Positions 9,207-16,639 of a DNA stretch of 64,000 nucleotides are shown piece after piece. The notes below the pieces were generated by a model. It saw nothing but the letters and a program-made list of their open reading frames with translations. It had not been told where the DNA came from and ran no database searches. Every line of letters starts with the position of its first letter. Position 1 is the stretch's first letter. Position numbers and translations under genes: made by a program. Location: the NCBI RefSeq assembly GCF_015704895.1, contig NZ_JADQWB010000002.1:248001-312000 (forward strand), given 5' to 3'. Origin of the DNA: Agrobacterium leguminum. GTDB lineage: Bacteria; Pseudomonadota; Alphaproteobacteria; Rhizobiales; Rhizobiaceae.

Positions 9207-9233
9207 GGCTGCGGGAACGGATTTCCCGCAGCC
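9207..9233 (-). terminator. hairpin between the binding-protein and phosphodiesterase genes
   Basis: An 11-base stem (9207-9217 with 9223-9233) is followed on the minus strand only by ATTTTGC. This is a weak terminator or 3'-end-stabilising hairpin of the kind often found after binding-protein genes. It could keep binding-protein mRNA high while reducing read-through into the phosphodiesterase. Confidence 0.5.
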
Positions 9234-9249
9234 TTTTCGATGGTTTTGC

Positions 9250-10542
9250 TTATTTCAGCAGGGCGTTGGTCTGCTCGACGATCTGCTTGAGACCGGCTTC
9301 CGGCGTCACCTCACCGCGCATGACGGTGCCGATGATGTCGCGCTGGGTGCGCCAGATGCGGACGGAATCGCCACCCGGATAACCGGCCCAGGGCAGAGAA
9401 CGGTCAGCCTGAAGCGAAGCGGTCTTCACATTCGGGTTCTCGACATAATAGGGAGCGAGGAAGTCCGGGCCGGTGGCCAGCTTGTTGGTCGGCAGGTAAC
9501 CGGTGATGCGAACGATGGTGTTCTGCGCTTCCGGACCGGTGATCCACTTCAGGTACTTCCAGGCGGCGTCCTGCTTGGCCTTTTCCTGGGTCAGGATAAC
9601 AGCCGAGTTGCCGCCGGTCGGAACGCCGCCCTTTTCCTTGTTGTCGAGCGGAAAGGTCGCGGTCTTCAGCTTGAAGCGGTCGCCGACCAGACCCTGGATC
9701 GTCTGAACATGGGCAGGCGTCGAGAAGATGAAACCGGTGAGACCTGCACCGAACTGCTGGCGCGACTGATCCCAGTCGAGCAGGTTCTGGCCGCCTTCGG
9801 TGACGAACTGACGGGTCATCTTCAGGGCGTTGAGGCCGATCTCGTTGTCGAAGCCAACGGTCTTGGCCTTCTCGTCAACGAGCTTGCCGCCCTGTTCGAC
9901 GATGAGCGCCTGCCACAACCAGTCATCCGGCCAGCCGTTGATGTCGTAGCTCATGCCGGCGAACTTCGGGTCGAGAGCCTTGATCTTCTTTGCGAGAGCA
10001 ATGAGTTCCGCAAAGGTCGTCGGCATCTTGTCCGGATCGCCGCCAGCCTTGGTGACGAGGTCGGAGTTGATGTAGATGATCGGCGAGGAGGCGTTGACCG
10101 GCAGACCATACTGCTTGCCGTCGATCTGGCCGAGTGCAGCCATCTTCGGGCTGTAGTTCTTGTCGAGGAAGGCCTGACCGCCTTCAGCCTGAATGAACGG
10201 GCCGAGATCGGTGATCTGGTTGCGCGGTGCAAGCGTGTGAACGAGTTCCGCCGTCAGGTTGTAACCCGAGAAATAAACATCCGGCAGATTGCCCGTTACG
10301 GCGGAGCGCAGAACCTGCTGCTGGCCTTCATTATAACCGGCGGCCGGAGCGAGGAAGTTGATCTTCACGTCCGGGTTCTTCTTCATGAATTCATCGGCCA
10401 GCGGCTGATGGAACTTGGTGAAGCCCGGCAGGTTGTAAAGAACGTTGAGCGTGATTTCATTGGCCAGAACCGGCTGAGCGAGGCCCGCAAAAGCCATGCC
10501 GAGAGCCAGACCGCCCATCACAGCGCGTCGGTTGAGTTTCAT
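9250..10542 (-). CDS. ABC transporter substrate-binding protein, UgpB-like
   Basis: A 430-residue family 1 extracellular solute-binding protein. The Lys/Arg-rich N-terminus, hydrophobic stretch and AxA-like site (PVLANE, cut near residue 27) indicate Sec export to the periplasm. The C-terminal GYLPTNKL resembles UgpB proteins, which bind sn-glycerol-3-phosphate and glycerophosphocholine. It lies third from last in the ATPase-permease-permease-binding protein-phosphodiesterase order, 42 bases after the second permease, behind GGGAGGAGG-rich sequence. The downstream GpdQ-like enzyme favours glycerophosphodiesters as ligand. A sugar ligand cannot be ruled out. Confidence 0.85.
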   Translation of the reverse strand: MKLNRRAVMGGLALGMAFAGLAQPVLANEITLNVLYNLPGFTKFHQPLADEFMKKNPDVKINFLAPAAGYNEGQQQVLRSAVTGNLPDVYFSGYNLTAELVHTLAPRNQITDLGPFIQAEGGQAFLDKNYSPKMAALGQIDGKQYGLPVNASSPIIYINSDLVTKAGGDPDKMPTTFAELIALAKKIKALDPKFAGMSYDINGWPDDWLWQALIVEQGGKLVDEKAKTVGFDNEIGLNALKMTRQFVTEGGQNLLDWDQSRQQFGAGLTGFIFSTPAHVQTIQGLVGDRFKLKTATFPLDNKEKGGVPTGGNSAVILTQEKAKQDAAWKYLKWITGPEAQNTIVRITGYLPTNKLATGPDFLAPYYVENPNVKTASLQADRSLPWAGYPGGDSVRIWRTQRDIIGTVMRGEVTPEAGLKQIVEQTNALLK

Positions 10543-10584
10543 GTCAGTCTCCAGAGAGGTTGGGAGGAGGAAATCTGAACGGCG

Positions 10585-11406
10585 TCACTTGACGCCGGTC
10601 ATCGTAATACCGGCGATGAAGTGCCGCCGTGCGAGGAGGAAGCACAGCACCATCGGCGCGGTAATCAGTGTGGCGCCCGCCATCAGCGCACCGTAATTCG
10701 CGCCGGATTCGACATCGGCGAAGAGCATCATTCCAAGCGGCGGCGGGGCGAGATTGGTGTCGGAGACCACGATCATCGGCCAATAAAGGTCGTTCCAGTG
10801 GGCAACGAGCGAAAAGATCGAGAAAGCGGCGAGCGAAGGCAGCGATCCGCGAAGGACCAGTCCCCAGCAAATCTCCATTTCCGAGAACCCGTCCATGCGG
10901 GCAGCCTCGATGATCTCATTCGGATAGCTGCGGAAGGACTGATTGAACAGGAAGATGGCGAAGACCGAAAGGAAGAACGGCATCATCATCGCGAAATAGG
11001 TATTCAGAAGCTCCGTCTTGGCGAGACCGACAAAAAGCGGGAGAGCGAGCGCCTGAATGGGAACGCAGAGCGCCGCAATGACGAGGCCCAGCAGCAGCTT
11101 GCGGCCCGGGAACCGGAGCTTTGCCAGCGCATAGGCAGCCGGAACCGACGTCAGGATCTGCACGACGAGAATGCCGACGCAGACGATGACGCCGTTGAGC
11201 ATGAAACGCGCCATCGGCACCTGACCCGCCGCCCGGGCATAATTATCCACAGCGTCGAATTTTTGCGGGATCGGCCAAAGCGAGACATCGAAAATCTCTG
11301 CTGGTGAGCGGATCGAGGTCAATACCATCCAGTAGAACGGCAGGAGCATCACGAAAGCGCCAAGGGCAAGCACGAGATGTGGGAGATATTTGCGGAGTGC
11401 GGCCAT
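10585..11406 (-). CDS. ABC transporter permease, UgpE-like
   Basis: A 273-residue inner-membrane permease of the MalG/UgpE type with about six membrane helices, beginning with a hydrophobic helix after LRKYLPH. The EAA loop that docks to the ATPase is seen as EAARMDG in the central part. The ATG at 11406 overlaps the stop of the preceding permease by one base (TGATG), which implies translational coupling. A longer frame to 11913 only reads antisense-like sequence inside the upstream permease and is rejected. Confidence 0.88.
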   Translation of the reverse strand: MAALRKYLPHLVLALGAFVMLLPFYWMVLTSIRSPAEIFDVSLWPIPQKFDAVDNYARAAGQVPMARFMLNGVIVCVGILVVQILTSVPAAYALAKLRFPGRKLLLGLVIAALCVPIQALALPLFVGLAKTELLNTYFAMMMPFFLSVFAIFLFNQSFRSYPNEIIEAARMDGFSEMEICWGLVLRGSLPSLAAFSIFSLVAHWNDLYWPMIVVSDTNLAPPPLGMMLFADVESGANYGALMAGATLITAPMVLCFLLARRHFIAGITMTGVK

Positions 11407-12332
11407 CAGTAGTGCACCTTCCGGTCCATGTGCAGCGTCTGGCCGATAGACAGGACCAGCACGATCGCGAGGAAGATAATCGTCAGCGCGGCGGCATAAC
11501 CGGTGTTCGAATATTCGAAACCTTCGAGATAGAGATCGAACAGCAGGGTTTCCGATCCGAAGCGGCCCTTCGTCAGGACAGCCACCGTCTCGAATACCTT
11601 GAAGGCCGAGATGGAGGTGGTGACCACCACGAACATGGTCGTCGGCCCAAGCATCGGCCAAGTTACGGTCAGGAAGCGGTCGATCGGGTTTTTGGCGCCA
11701 TCCAGCCGCGCCGCCTCGTGCAGATCCTTCGAAATGGCGGTGAGGCCCGCAAGGAACAGCACCATGTTGAAACCCAGTATCTGCCAGACGCCCATCAGCG
11801 CCATGGTGGGGATGAGGAGGACGGGATTGGAGAGGAAGGCGACCGGCTCGAAGCCCAGCCATTTGATCGCCGCATTCACCGGACCGAGCGAGGGATGCAG
11901 CAGGAACTGCCACACGGTCGCCATGGCGACGAGGGTTGCGGTGACGGGGAGGAAATAAGCCACCTCCCAGAAAGCCCGGCTACGCTTGCGGTTATAAACG
12001 AGCAAAGCCACGCCGAGCGCCAGAAACACACCGAAGGGAATGACGATGAGCGCATAGATGGCGGTGTTGGCCAGAGAGCGCAGGAAGACCGGATCCTGAA
12101 ACGCCTTGACGAAGTTTCCGAGGCCGACAAAGCGGGTGGAGAGCGAACCGAGCTGGTAGTCGGTGACGGAAAAACCGGCCAGAACGAGCATCGGAACGAT
12201 ATAGATCCCCAGAAGCAGCAGGCTTGCAGGGGCAGCGAATATCAGGCCGCGCCAGATCATCCGCCGGTCCGCCTTTGACAGCCGCCGGCGAGCCTTCGCG
12301 CGCGCGGCTGTGGAAAAATCGACCGCCGTCAT
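11406..12332 (-). CDS. ABC transporter permease, UgpA-like
   Basis: A 308-residue inner-membrane permease of the MalF/UgpA type. A basic N-terminal tail (about 25 residues) precedes six predicted membrane helices. The EAA motif is HEAARLDGA near residue 205-213. The start overlaps the stop of the ATPase gene by four bases (ATGA) and its own stop overlaps the next permease by one base, so the three genes are translationally coupled. It pairs with the UgpE-like subunit to form the translocation pore. Confidence 0.88.
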   Translation of the reverse strand: MTAVDFSTAARAKARRRLSKADRRMIWRGLIFAAPASLLLLGIYIVPMLVLAGFSVTDYQLGSLSTRFVGLGNFVKAFQDPVFLRSLANTAIYALIVIPFGVFLALGVALLVYNRKRSRAFWEVAYFLPVTATLVAMATVWQFLLHPSLGPVNAAIKWLGFEPVAFLSNPVLLIPTMALMGVWQILGFNMVLFLAGLTAISKDLHEAARLDGAKNPIDRFLTVTWPMLGPTTMFVVVTTSISAFKVFETVAVLTKGRFGSETLLFDLYLEGFEYSNTGYAAALTIIFLAIVLVLSIGQTLHMDRKVHY

Positions 12333-13474
12333 GCCGGCACCCGTTCGCGCACCGTCACCTTGCGACGCAGGCCATCGGCCGCGAAAAGATGCGCGCGTTC
12401 CGGCGCAAAGCCGAGATTCATCACGCCATTCATATCCGCGCCCACGGCATCGCCGGCGCCCTGACGCAGGGTGATGGCGACCGTCTCGTCGCTCAGCAGA
12501 CGGCAGCTCACGAAGCGGTCGGCGCCGTGGGTTTCGCTGCGCACCACCCGCACGGCAAAACCTTCTTCGCCCGGGCGCAAATCTTCGGCACGAAGGCCGA
12601 GCGTCGCCGGGCCGGCATCGCGGCCCACACCCTCGATGCCAAGATCGCGTCCAAAGGCTGTGACTTTACCCTGCGCGTCGATTTCGACCGGCAGCAGGTT
12701 GATCGATGGCGTGCCGATGAAACGCGCGACCGTCAGCGTTGCGGGTTTGCGGTAAAGCTCGTCCGGCGTACCGAGCTGTTCGATGCGGCCTTCCGACATC
12801 AATGCGATGCGATCGGACATGGTCATGGCTTCGATCTGGTCATGGGTGACATAGATGAAGGTCGCCCCCAGCCGACGGTGCAGGCCGGCCAGTTCTTCAC
12901 GCATGTGGGCGCGAAGCTTCGCATCGAGGTTGGAGAGCGGCTCGTCCATCAGGAAGGCGGCAGGCGAACGCACCAGCGCCCGGGCAAGCGCCACACGCTG
13001 ACGCTGGCCGCCGGAAAGCTGCGCAGGCTTGCGATCCAGCAGATGCGCGATCTGTAGCGTCTCGGCCGCCTGTTCCACGGCGGCGTCGATCTGGCTCAGC
13101 GTTTCCGCCGGGGCCGCAAACCGTCCGACCAGCGGCAGGCGGGCGGCAAAGGGCAGACGCCGCATCCTGAGCGGTGTGGCAATGTTCTGGCGCACGCTCA
13201 TATGCGGATAAAGGGCATAGGACTGGAAAACCATCGCCAGGTTGCGATCGCTCGGATCAACCTCAGTCACATCCTGATCGCCGATGGAGACCGAACCGCG
13301 ATCCGGTGTTTCCAGCCCCGCAATGATACGCAGAAGCGTGGACTTGCCGCAGCCCGACATGCCGACGAGAGACAAAAACTCTCCGGGACGGATGGAGAGA
13401 TCGATCTCTTTCAGAACATCGTCAGCCCCGAAGCCTTTGCCGATGCCCGCAAGTTCAAGTGATTGTGGCGTCAT
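12329..13474 (-). CDS. ABC transporter ATP-binding protein, UgpC/MalK family
   Basis: A 381-residue ATPase that energises the importer. Walker A GMSGCGKST is at 38-46, the Q-loop at about 84, the signature LSGGQ at 153-157, Walker B with MDEP at about 172-179 and the switch His in THDQ. A TOBE regulatory domain follows from about residue 235. The helical subdomain between the Q-loop and signature (about 100-135) is roughly 15-20 residues longer than in typical MalK/UgpC. The ATG at 13474 has GGAG 6 bases upstream. That ribosome site lies inside a perfect hairpin (13478-13497). First gene of the operon. Confidence 0.9.
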   Translation of the reverse strand: MTPQSLELAGIGKGFGADDVLKEIDLSIRPGEFLSLVGMSGCGKSTLLRIIAGLETPDRGSVSIGDQDVTEVDPSDRNLAMVFQSYALYPHMSVRQNIATPLRMRRLPFAARLPLVGRFAAPAETLSQIDAAVEQAAETLQIAHLLDRKPAQLSGGQRQRVALARALVRSPAAFLMDEPLSNLDAKLRAHMREELAGLHRRLGATFIYVTHDQIEAMTMSDRIALMSEGRIEQLGTPDELYRKPATLTVARFIGTPSINLLPVEIDAQGKVTAFGRDLGIEGVGRDAGPATLGLRAEDLRPGEEGFAVRVVRSETHGADRFVSCRLLSDETVAITLRQGAGDAVGADMNGVMNLGFAPERAHLFAADGLRRKVTVRERVPA

Positions 13475-13477
13475 TCT

Positions 13478-13497
13478 GCGCTCCTTTTCTGGAGCGC
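13478..13497 (-). promoter_or_regulatory. hairpin enclosing the ribosome-binding site of the UgpC-like gene
   Basis: GCGCTCC (13491-13497 on the minus strand) pairs perfectly with GGAGCGC (13478-13484) across a 6-base loop. The GGAG is the ribosome-binding site of the ATG at 13474, so folding would hide it. This is visible in the sequence; a regulatory role is inferred. Confidence 0.5.
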
Positions 13498-13505
13498 ATA
13501 TGCTT

Positions 13506-13522
13506 ATATTGTATGACAATAT
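13506..13522. promoter_or_regulatory. candidate GntR-type operator upstream of the ABC operon
   Basis: ATATTGT-ATG-ACAATAT is an inverted repeat with 7-base arms and a 3-base spacer, centred about 40 bases before the first gene of the operon. TTGT-N3-ACAA cores are typical of GntR-family (FadR-like) operators. AT-rich sequence beside it could serve as a -10 element. No candidate regulator gene lies nearby. Confidence 0.45.
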
Positions 13523-13690
13523 GACGAAGGTTTGCGGAAAGTTCGATGACACTCGAAAGCCCGGTAATCTTGGACTATCGGAAAACCCTTTGGTATAGGC
13601 CTCCACCCAAAACCACTAATATTTAGGGGGTATTGCTCAAATATTCTCCGCAGGCATTTATAGACTGAGAACCGGGTCGGCAGCGCCGGT

Positions 13691-14503
13691 TTAAACGGCG
13701 GCGAGAATCACATGCGCCTGAATTTTCGCGGCAACCGCGCCACCGCCATGCCGCGCTTCAATGGCTGCGGCGGCGCAATCTGTCGCGGTGTCGAGCCGTC
13801 CCGGTGCTCTCGCCTCTATTTCCGTCCTAAGCACGGTTCCCTGACAATAAGCCATGGCCGGAATGCGCGGTGAAGAGGCGCGGCTCTGCGCGGTCACCGT
13901 TTCAATCGTCACGCGGGAAAAACCGGCCTCCTCCAGCTCGCGGCGAATGAGTGCCGTGTCATGATAACCGTGCGGGGTACGGGCCATGAAGCGCGGCGGA
14001 TCGTCGGGGAACAGGCGCGCCAGGGCGTTCGTCACGTCATCCGCGAAGTGATTTTCCTCGATGCGGTCCCATACATTGAATAAATAATGTCCGCCGGGCT
14101 TCAATACCCGCTTTGCCTCGCGATAAGCCGACAAGCGATCATTAAAGAACATAGCGCCGAACTGGCAGAAGACGAGATCGAAAACGGCGCTTTCAAAAGG
14201 CAGTGTCTGGGCATCCACCTGCTGCCATTTTATGCGGCGATCCGGCGCCTGTTGCGACGCCGCAAAATCGAGCATCGGCTGGTTGAGGTCGGTTACCACA
14301 TAGTTTGCCGCGGGCAATAATCGGGAAGCCAATTCGCGCGTGACGGCGCCGGTGCCTGCGGCGATTTCCAGAATATCAATCGGCATCAAGGCCGCCGCCC
14401 GACGCGCCAGATCGGCGGCGAATGGCGCAAAAATCAGCGGCACCATATAGCAGTCGTAATTTTCCGGAATCGAACCCGCAAACACCTTGTCCGCTTCCAA
14501 CAT
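13691..14503 (-). CDS. class I SAM-dependent methyltransferase (UbiE/type 11-like)
   Basis: A 270-residue cytosolic methyltransferase. The SAM-binding motif I is LEIAAGTGAVT (about 46-56), with an acidic motif II (VVTDLNQPML) and post-motifs VDAQTLPF and RVLKPGGHYLF, as in Methyltransf_11 proteins. The substrate is unknown; the family includes enzymes acting on quinones, lipids and small metabolites. The start is set at the ATG at 14503, preceded by GGGGTGAAAGCC; a longer frame to 14596 adds an unconserved basic stretch. Single-gene unit between the ABC operon and a tRNA gene. Confidence 0.75.
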   Translation of the reverse strand: MLEADKVFAGSIPENYDCYMVPLIFAPFAADLARRAAALMPIDILEIAAGTGAVTRELASRLLPAANYVVTDLNQPMLDFAASQQAPDRRIKWQQVDAQTLPFESAVFDLVFCQFGAMFFNDRLSAYREAKRVLKPGGHYLFNVWDRIEENHFADDVTNALARLFPDDPPRFMARTPHGYHDTALIRRELEEAGFSRVTIETVTAQSRASSPRIPAMAYCQGTVLRTEIEARAPGRLDTATDCAAAAIEARHGGGAVAAKIQAHVILAAV

Positions 14504-14677
14504 GGCTTTCACCCCGGGAACAGCTGATGACCGGGTGACTTTAGCACATATTCGGGACGTTCGGAATTCACGCGGTCCTGCGGAGCGTCGAAGCATCCGC
14601 CTGAACGGACTTGCCGATATCAGCCATATCGCGCGTGAAGGCGATTGTTTCAGGACTTCATTTTATGGGAAGAGAAA

Positions 14678-14754
14678 TGGCGCACCCGAAGAGATTCGAA
14701 CTCCTGACCCCCAGATTCGTAGTCTGGTGCTCTATCCAGCTGAGCTACGGGTGC
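14678..14754 (-). tRNA. tRNA-Arg (anticodon ACG)
   Basis: A 77-base cloverleaf on the minus strand with the CCA end encoded (14678-14680). The acceptor GCACCCG pairs with CGGGTGC. The D-arm contains GCTCAGCTGGATAGAGC. The anticodon stem CCAGA/TCTGG encloses loop CTACGAA, giving anticodon ACG (read as ICG, decoding CGU/CGC/CGA). The T-arm has the expected GTTCGAATC. No integrase or repeated 3' end is adjacent, so it shows no sign of use as an attachment site. Confidence 0.97.
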
Positions 14755-14971
14755 GTGCCGTTCCGGTCGTTTCCGGTGGCGTGGCGATCCTCTAAAACGT
14801 CCTCATTCCGAATGCAAGCGATTTCGCTTCGAAATTGTCATTTTTCCGCAGCAATTCATGTATCACATTGATTTTATTGGAAATTCCATGAGGGTCATTT
14901 TCCACGGGCCAGATACCATGTCCGTTTGGGCGAGGAGAATGATTGCGCTAACCGGCTGCGGAGCAGGTTTT

Positions 14972-16390
14972 TCAGGCGGTTCTGGCCGCCTGTACGGAAG
15001 CGGCGCGGTCGGCGATCTCGATGCGGAACTGCGTGCCGGGACCGGGCTTTTCGACGAGCGCGATCGTGCCGCCATGGGCAAGCACGAGTTCGCGGGCAAT
15101 GACCAGCCCGAGGCCCGTGCCGCCGGAGCGGGCCGAACCCCTGAAAGCGGAAAACAGGTTCTCCTTGGCCTTGCGCGGCATGCCCGGTCCATTGTCGTCG
15201 ATGACGATGCTGACGACGCTGCCGGCCCTCTGGGCCGAGATGGAGAGATGCCGAAGCGCGGCATTCGCGGTATCCGATTGCAGGGCCTGAACGGCATTGC
15301 GACAGAGATTGTGGATGACCCGGAAAAGCTGCTCGGAATCCGCATCGACCGTGAGGTCGGATGGCACGCTGTCCTGAAACTCGATGCCGCTATCCGGATC
15401 GAGCGCCAGAATATCGCGCACATCCCGCACCAGAAGGCTCAACTGCACCATCTTGCGTTTCGGTGCGCCTTCAGTCGCCTGGCCATAGGCCAGAACTTCG
15501 CCGGTATAGGCCACGGCGCGGTCGATGGTGCGCAGCAGTTTCGGCGCGAAGCTCCTGACCATCGGATCCTTGGCATCCACCAGACGGTCCGACATGAGCT
15601 GCGCGGAAGACAGGATGTTGCGCATGTCGTGATTGATCTTGGAGACCGCGAGGCCGAGATCCACGAGGTTCTTCTGCTGGCGCAGGGTTTTCTGCAGTTC
15701 AGTCTGCATGTCGGCAAGGTGGCGGCCCGCAACCGCCAGCTCGTCTGCCCCCTGCTCGGGCACGAAAATCCGCTCGGGATTGCCCGGATCCTCCGAAAAG
15801 TTCTGCATGCCGAGCGTCAGCCGGCGTATGGGCCGGATCATGATGCGGTTGATGGAAATGAAGATCAGGCCTGCGGTGATCAGCGACAGGACGATGGAAA
15901 TCAGGAAAACGTTGCGGGCATAGGCAAGCATTGCCGCCCGCAGCTTGTTTTCGCCGAGCACCAGTTCGATGATCGTGTCGCTGTCGCCGACGACATCGAA
16001 AACGCGGATGACGCGGTTGCCGCCGAACAGCAGGGTGGAAAAGGCGTCCCGCACCGCCGCCACCTGCGAAACGTCGGAAAGATCATATTGCTCATCGACA
16101 CCCGGCGGCGTTTCCGCCACGGCGAGCAGGCGTGAGGTGCCGTCCTTGCGCAGCGCGATAAGCTTCGCCCCTGTCGCCATCAGCGTGTCGTTCTGCACGC
16201 TTCGCGGCAGTTCGGCCTGCAGGCCGTCGATGACAGCGCCGGCGGCCGCAGCCGTGTTCAGACGGTCGCGCAACCATGAAAGACGCATATTGGCGACGGA
16301 AGGCACGAAGATCAGCACTTCGGCGATCATCACGAAGATGACCGTGAGCAGCAGCAGCCGTCCCGAAAGACCGGCGGTCAATCCCGGCAT
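14972..16390 (-). CDS. membrane-bound sensor histidine kinase
   Basis: About 472 residues. The first membrane helix is near residues 10-30, followed by a ~125-residue periplasmic sensor region, a second helix (NVFLISIVLSLITAGLIF) and a HAMP-like linker. The dimerisation/phosphoacceptor helix carries SKINHDMRNIL. The ATP-binding domain has the N box (CRNAVQAL), G1 (DDNGPGMP) and G2 (GGTGLGL). No receiver is fused and no response-regulator gene adjoins it, so the partner is encoded elsewhere. The start is uncertain: the ATG at 16390 is the best candidate although its ribosome site is weak. A TTG at 16540 would extend the frame by 50 residues. Signal unknown. Confidence 0.8.
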   Translation of the reverse strand: MPGLTAGLSGRLLLLTVIFVMIAEVLIFVPSVANMRLSWLRDRLNTAAAAGAVIDGLQAELPRSVQNDTLMATGAKLIALRKDGTSRLLAVAETPPGVDEQYDLSDVSQVAAVRDAFSTLLFGGNRVIRVFDVVGDSDTIIELVLGENKLRAAMLAYARNVFLISIVLSLITAGLIFISINRIMIRPIRRLTLGMQNFSEDPGNPERIFVPEQGADELAVAGRHLADMQTELQKTLRQQKNLVDLGLAVSKINHDMRNILSSAQLMSDRLVDAKDPMVRSFAPKLLRTIDRAVAYTGEVLAYGQATEGAPKRKMVQLSLLVRDVRDILALDPDSGIEFQDSVPSDLTVDADSEQLFRVIHNLCRNAVQALQSDTANAALRHLSISAQRAGSVVSIVIDDNGPGMPRKAKENLFSAFRGSARSGGTGLGLVIARELVLAHGGTIALVEKPGPGTQFRIEIADRAASVQAARTA

Positions 16391-16570
16391 GCAATGCACC
16401 GGATCGTCTTGCGTGCGGTCCAAGCTGTCTACGCCTTTAGAAAACACCGGGCCATGATCCTGTATGCGCGCCGCTGCTTGCGTGGAACGGCTCGGTTTAT
16501 ATGCAGCGATGATAATAGGACCTAATGGATATTTTTCCAATGCGCTGCAAAATAAAGGTTTTCATTGCCG

Positions 16571-16603
16571 GAAAAACAAACGCCGCTCGGCAGGGGCGGC
16601 GTT
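16571..16603 (-). terminator. intrinsic terminator after the chemoreceptor gene
   Basis: An 8-base stem (16579-16586 with 16596-16603) is followed on the minus strand by TGTTTTTCC. It lies 37 bases past the stop of the chemoreceptor gene ending at 16640. Confidence 0.65.
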
Positions 16604-16639
16604 CGAAGATAATTCGGTTTGAAGCGGACCGCTGGTCGC

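Noticed and set aside
10585-11913. An apparent 442-residue permease with a long hydrophilic N-terminus
   Set aside because: The N-terminal 169 codons are the upstream permease read out of frame; the true start is at 11406 in a TGATG overlap.
14678-14754. tRNA-Arg as a possible integration site for a genomic island
   Set aside because: No integrase, no duplicated tRNA 3' end and no compositional change were seen on either side; the neighbours are ordinary chromosomal genes.
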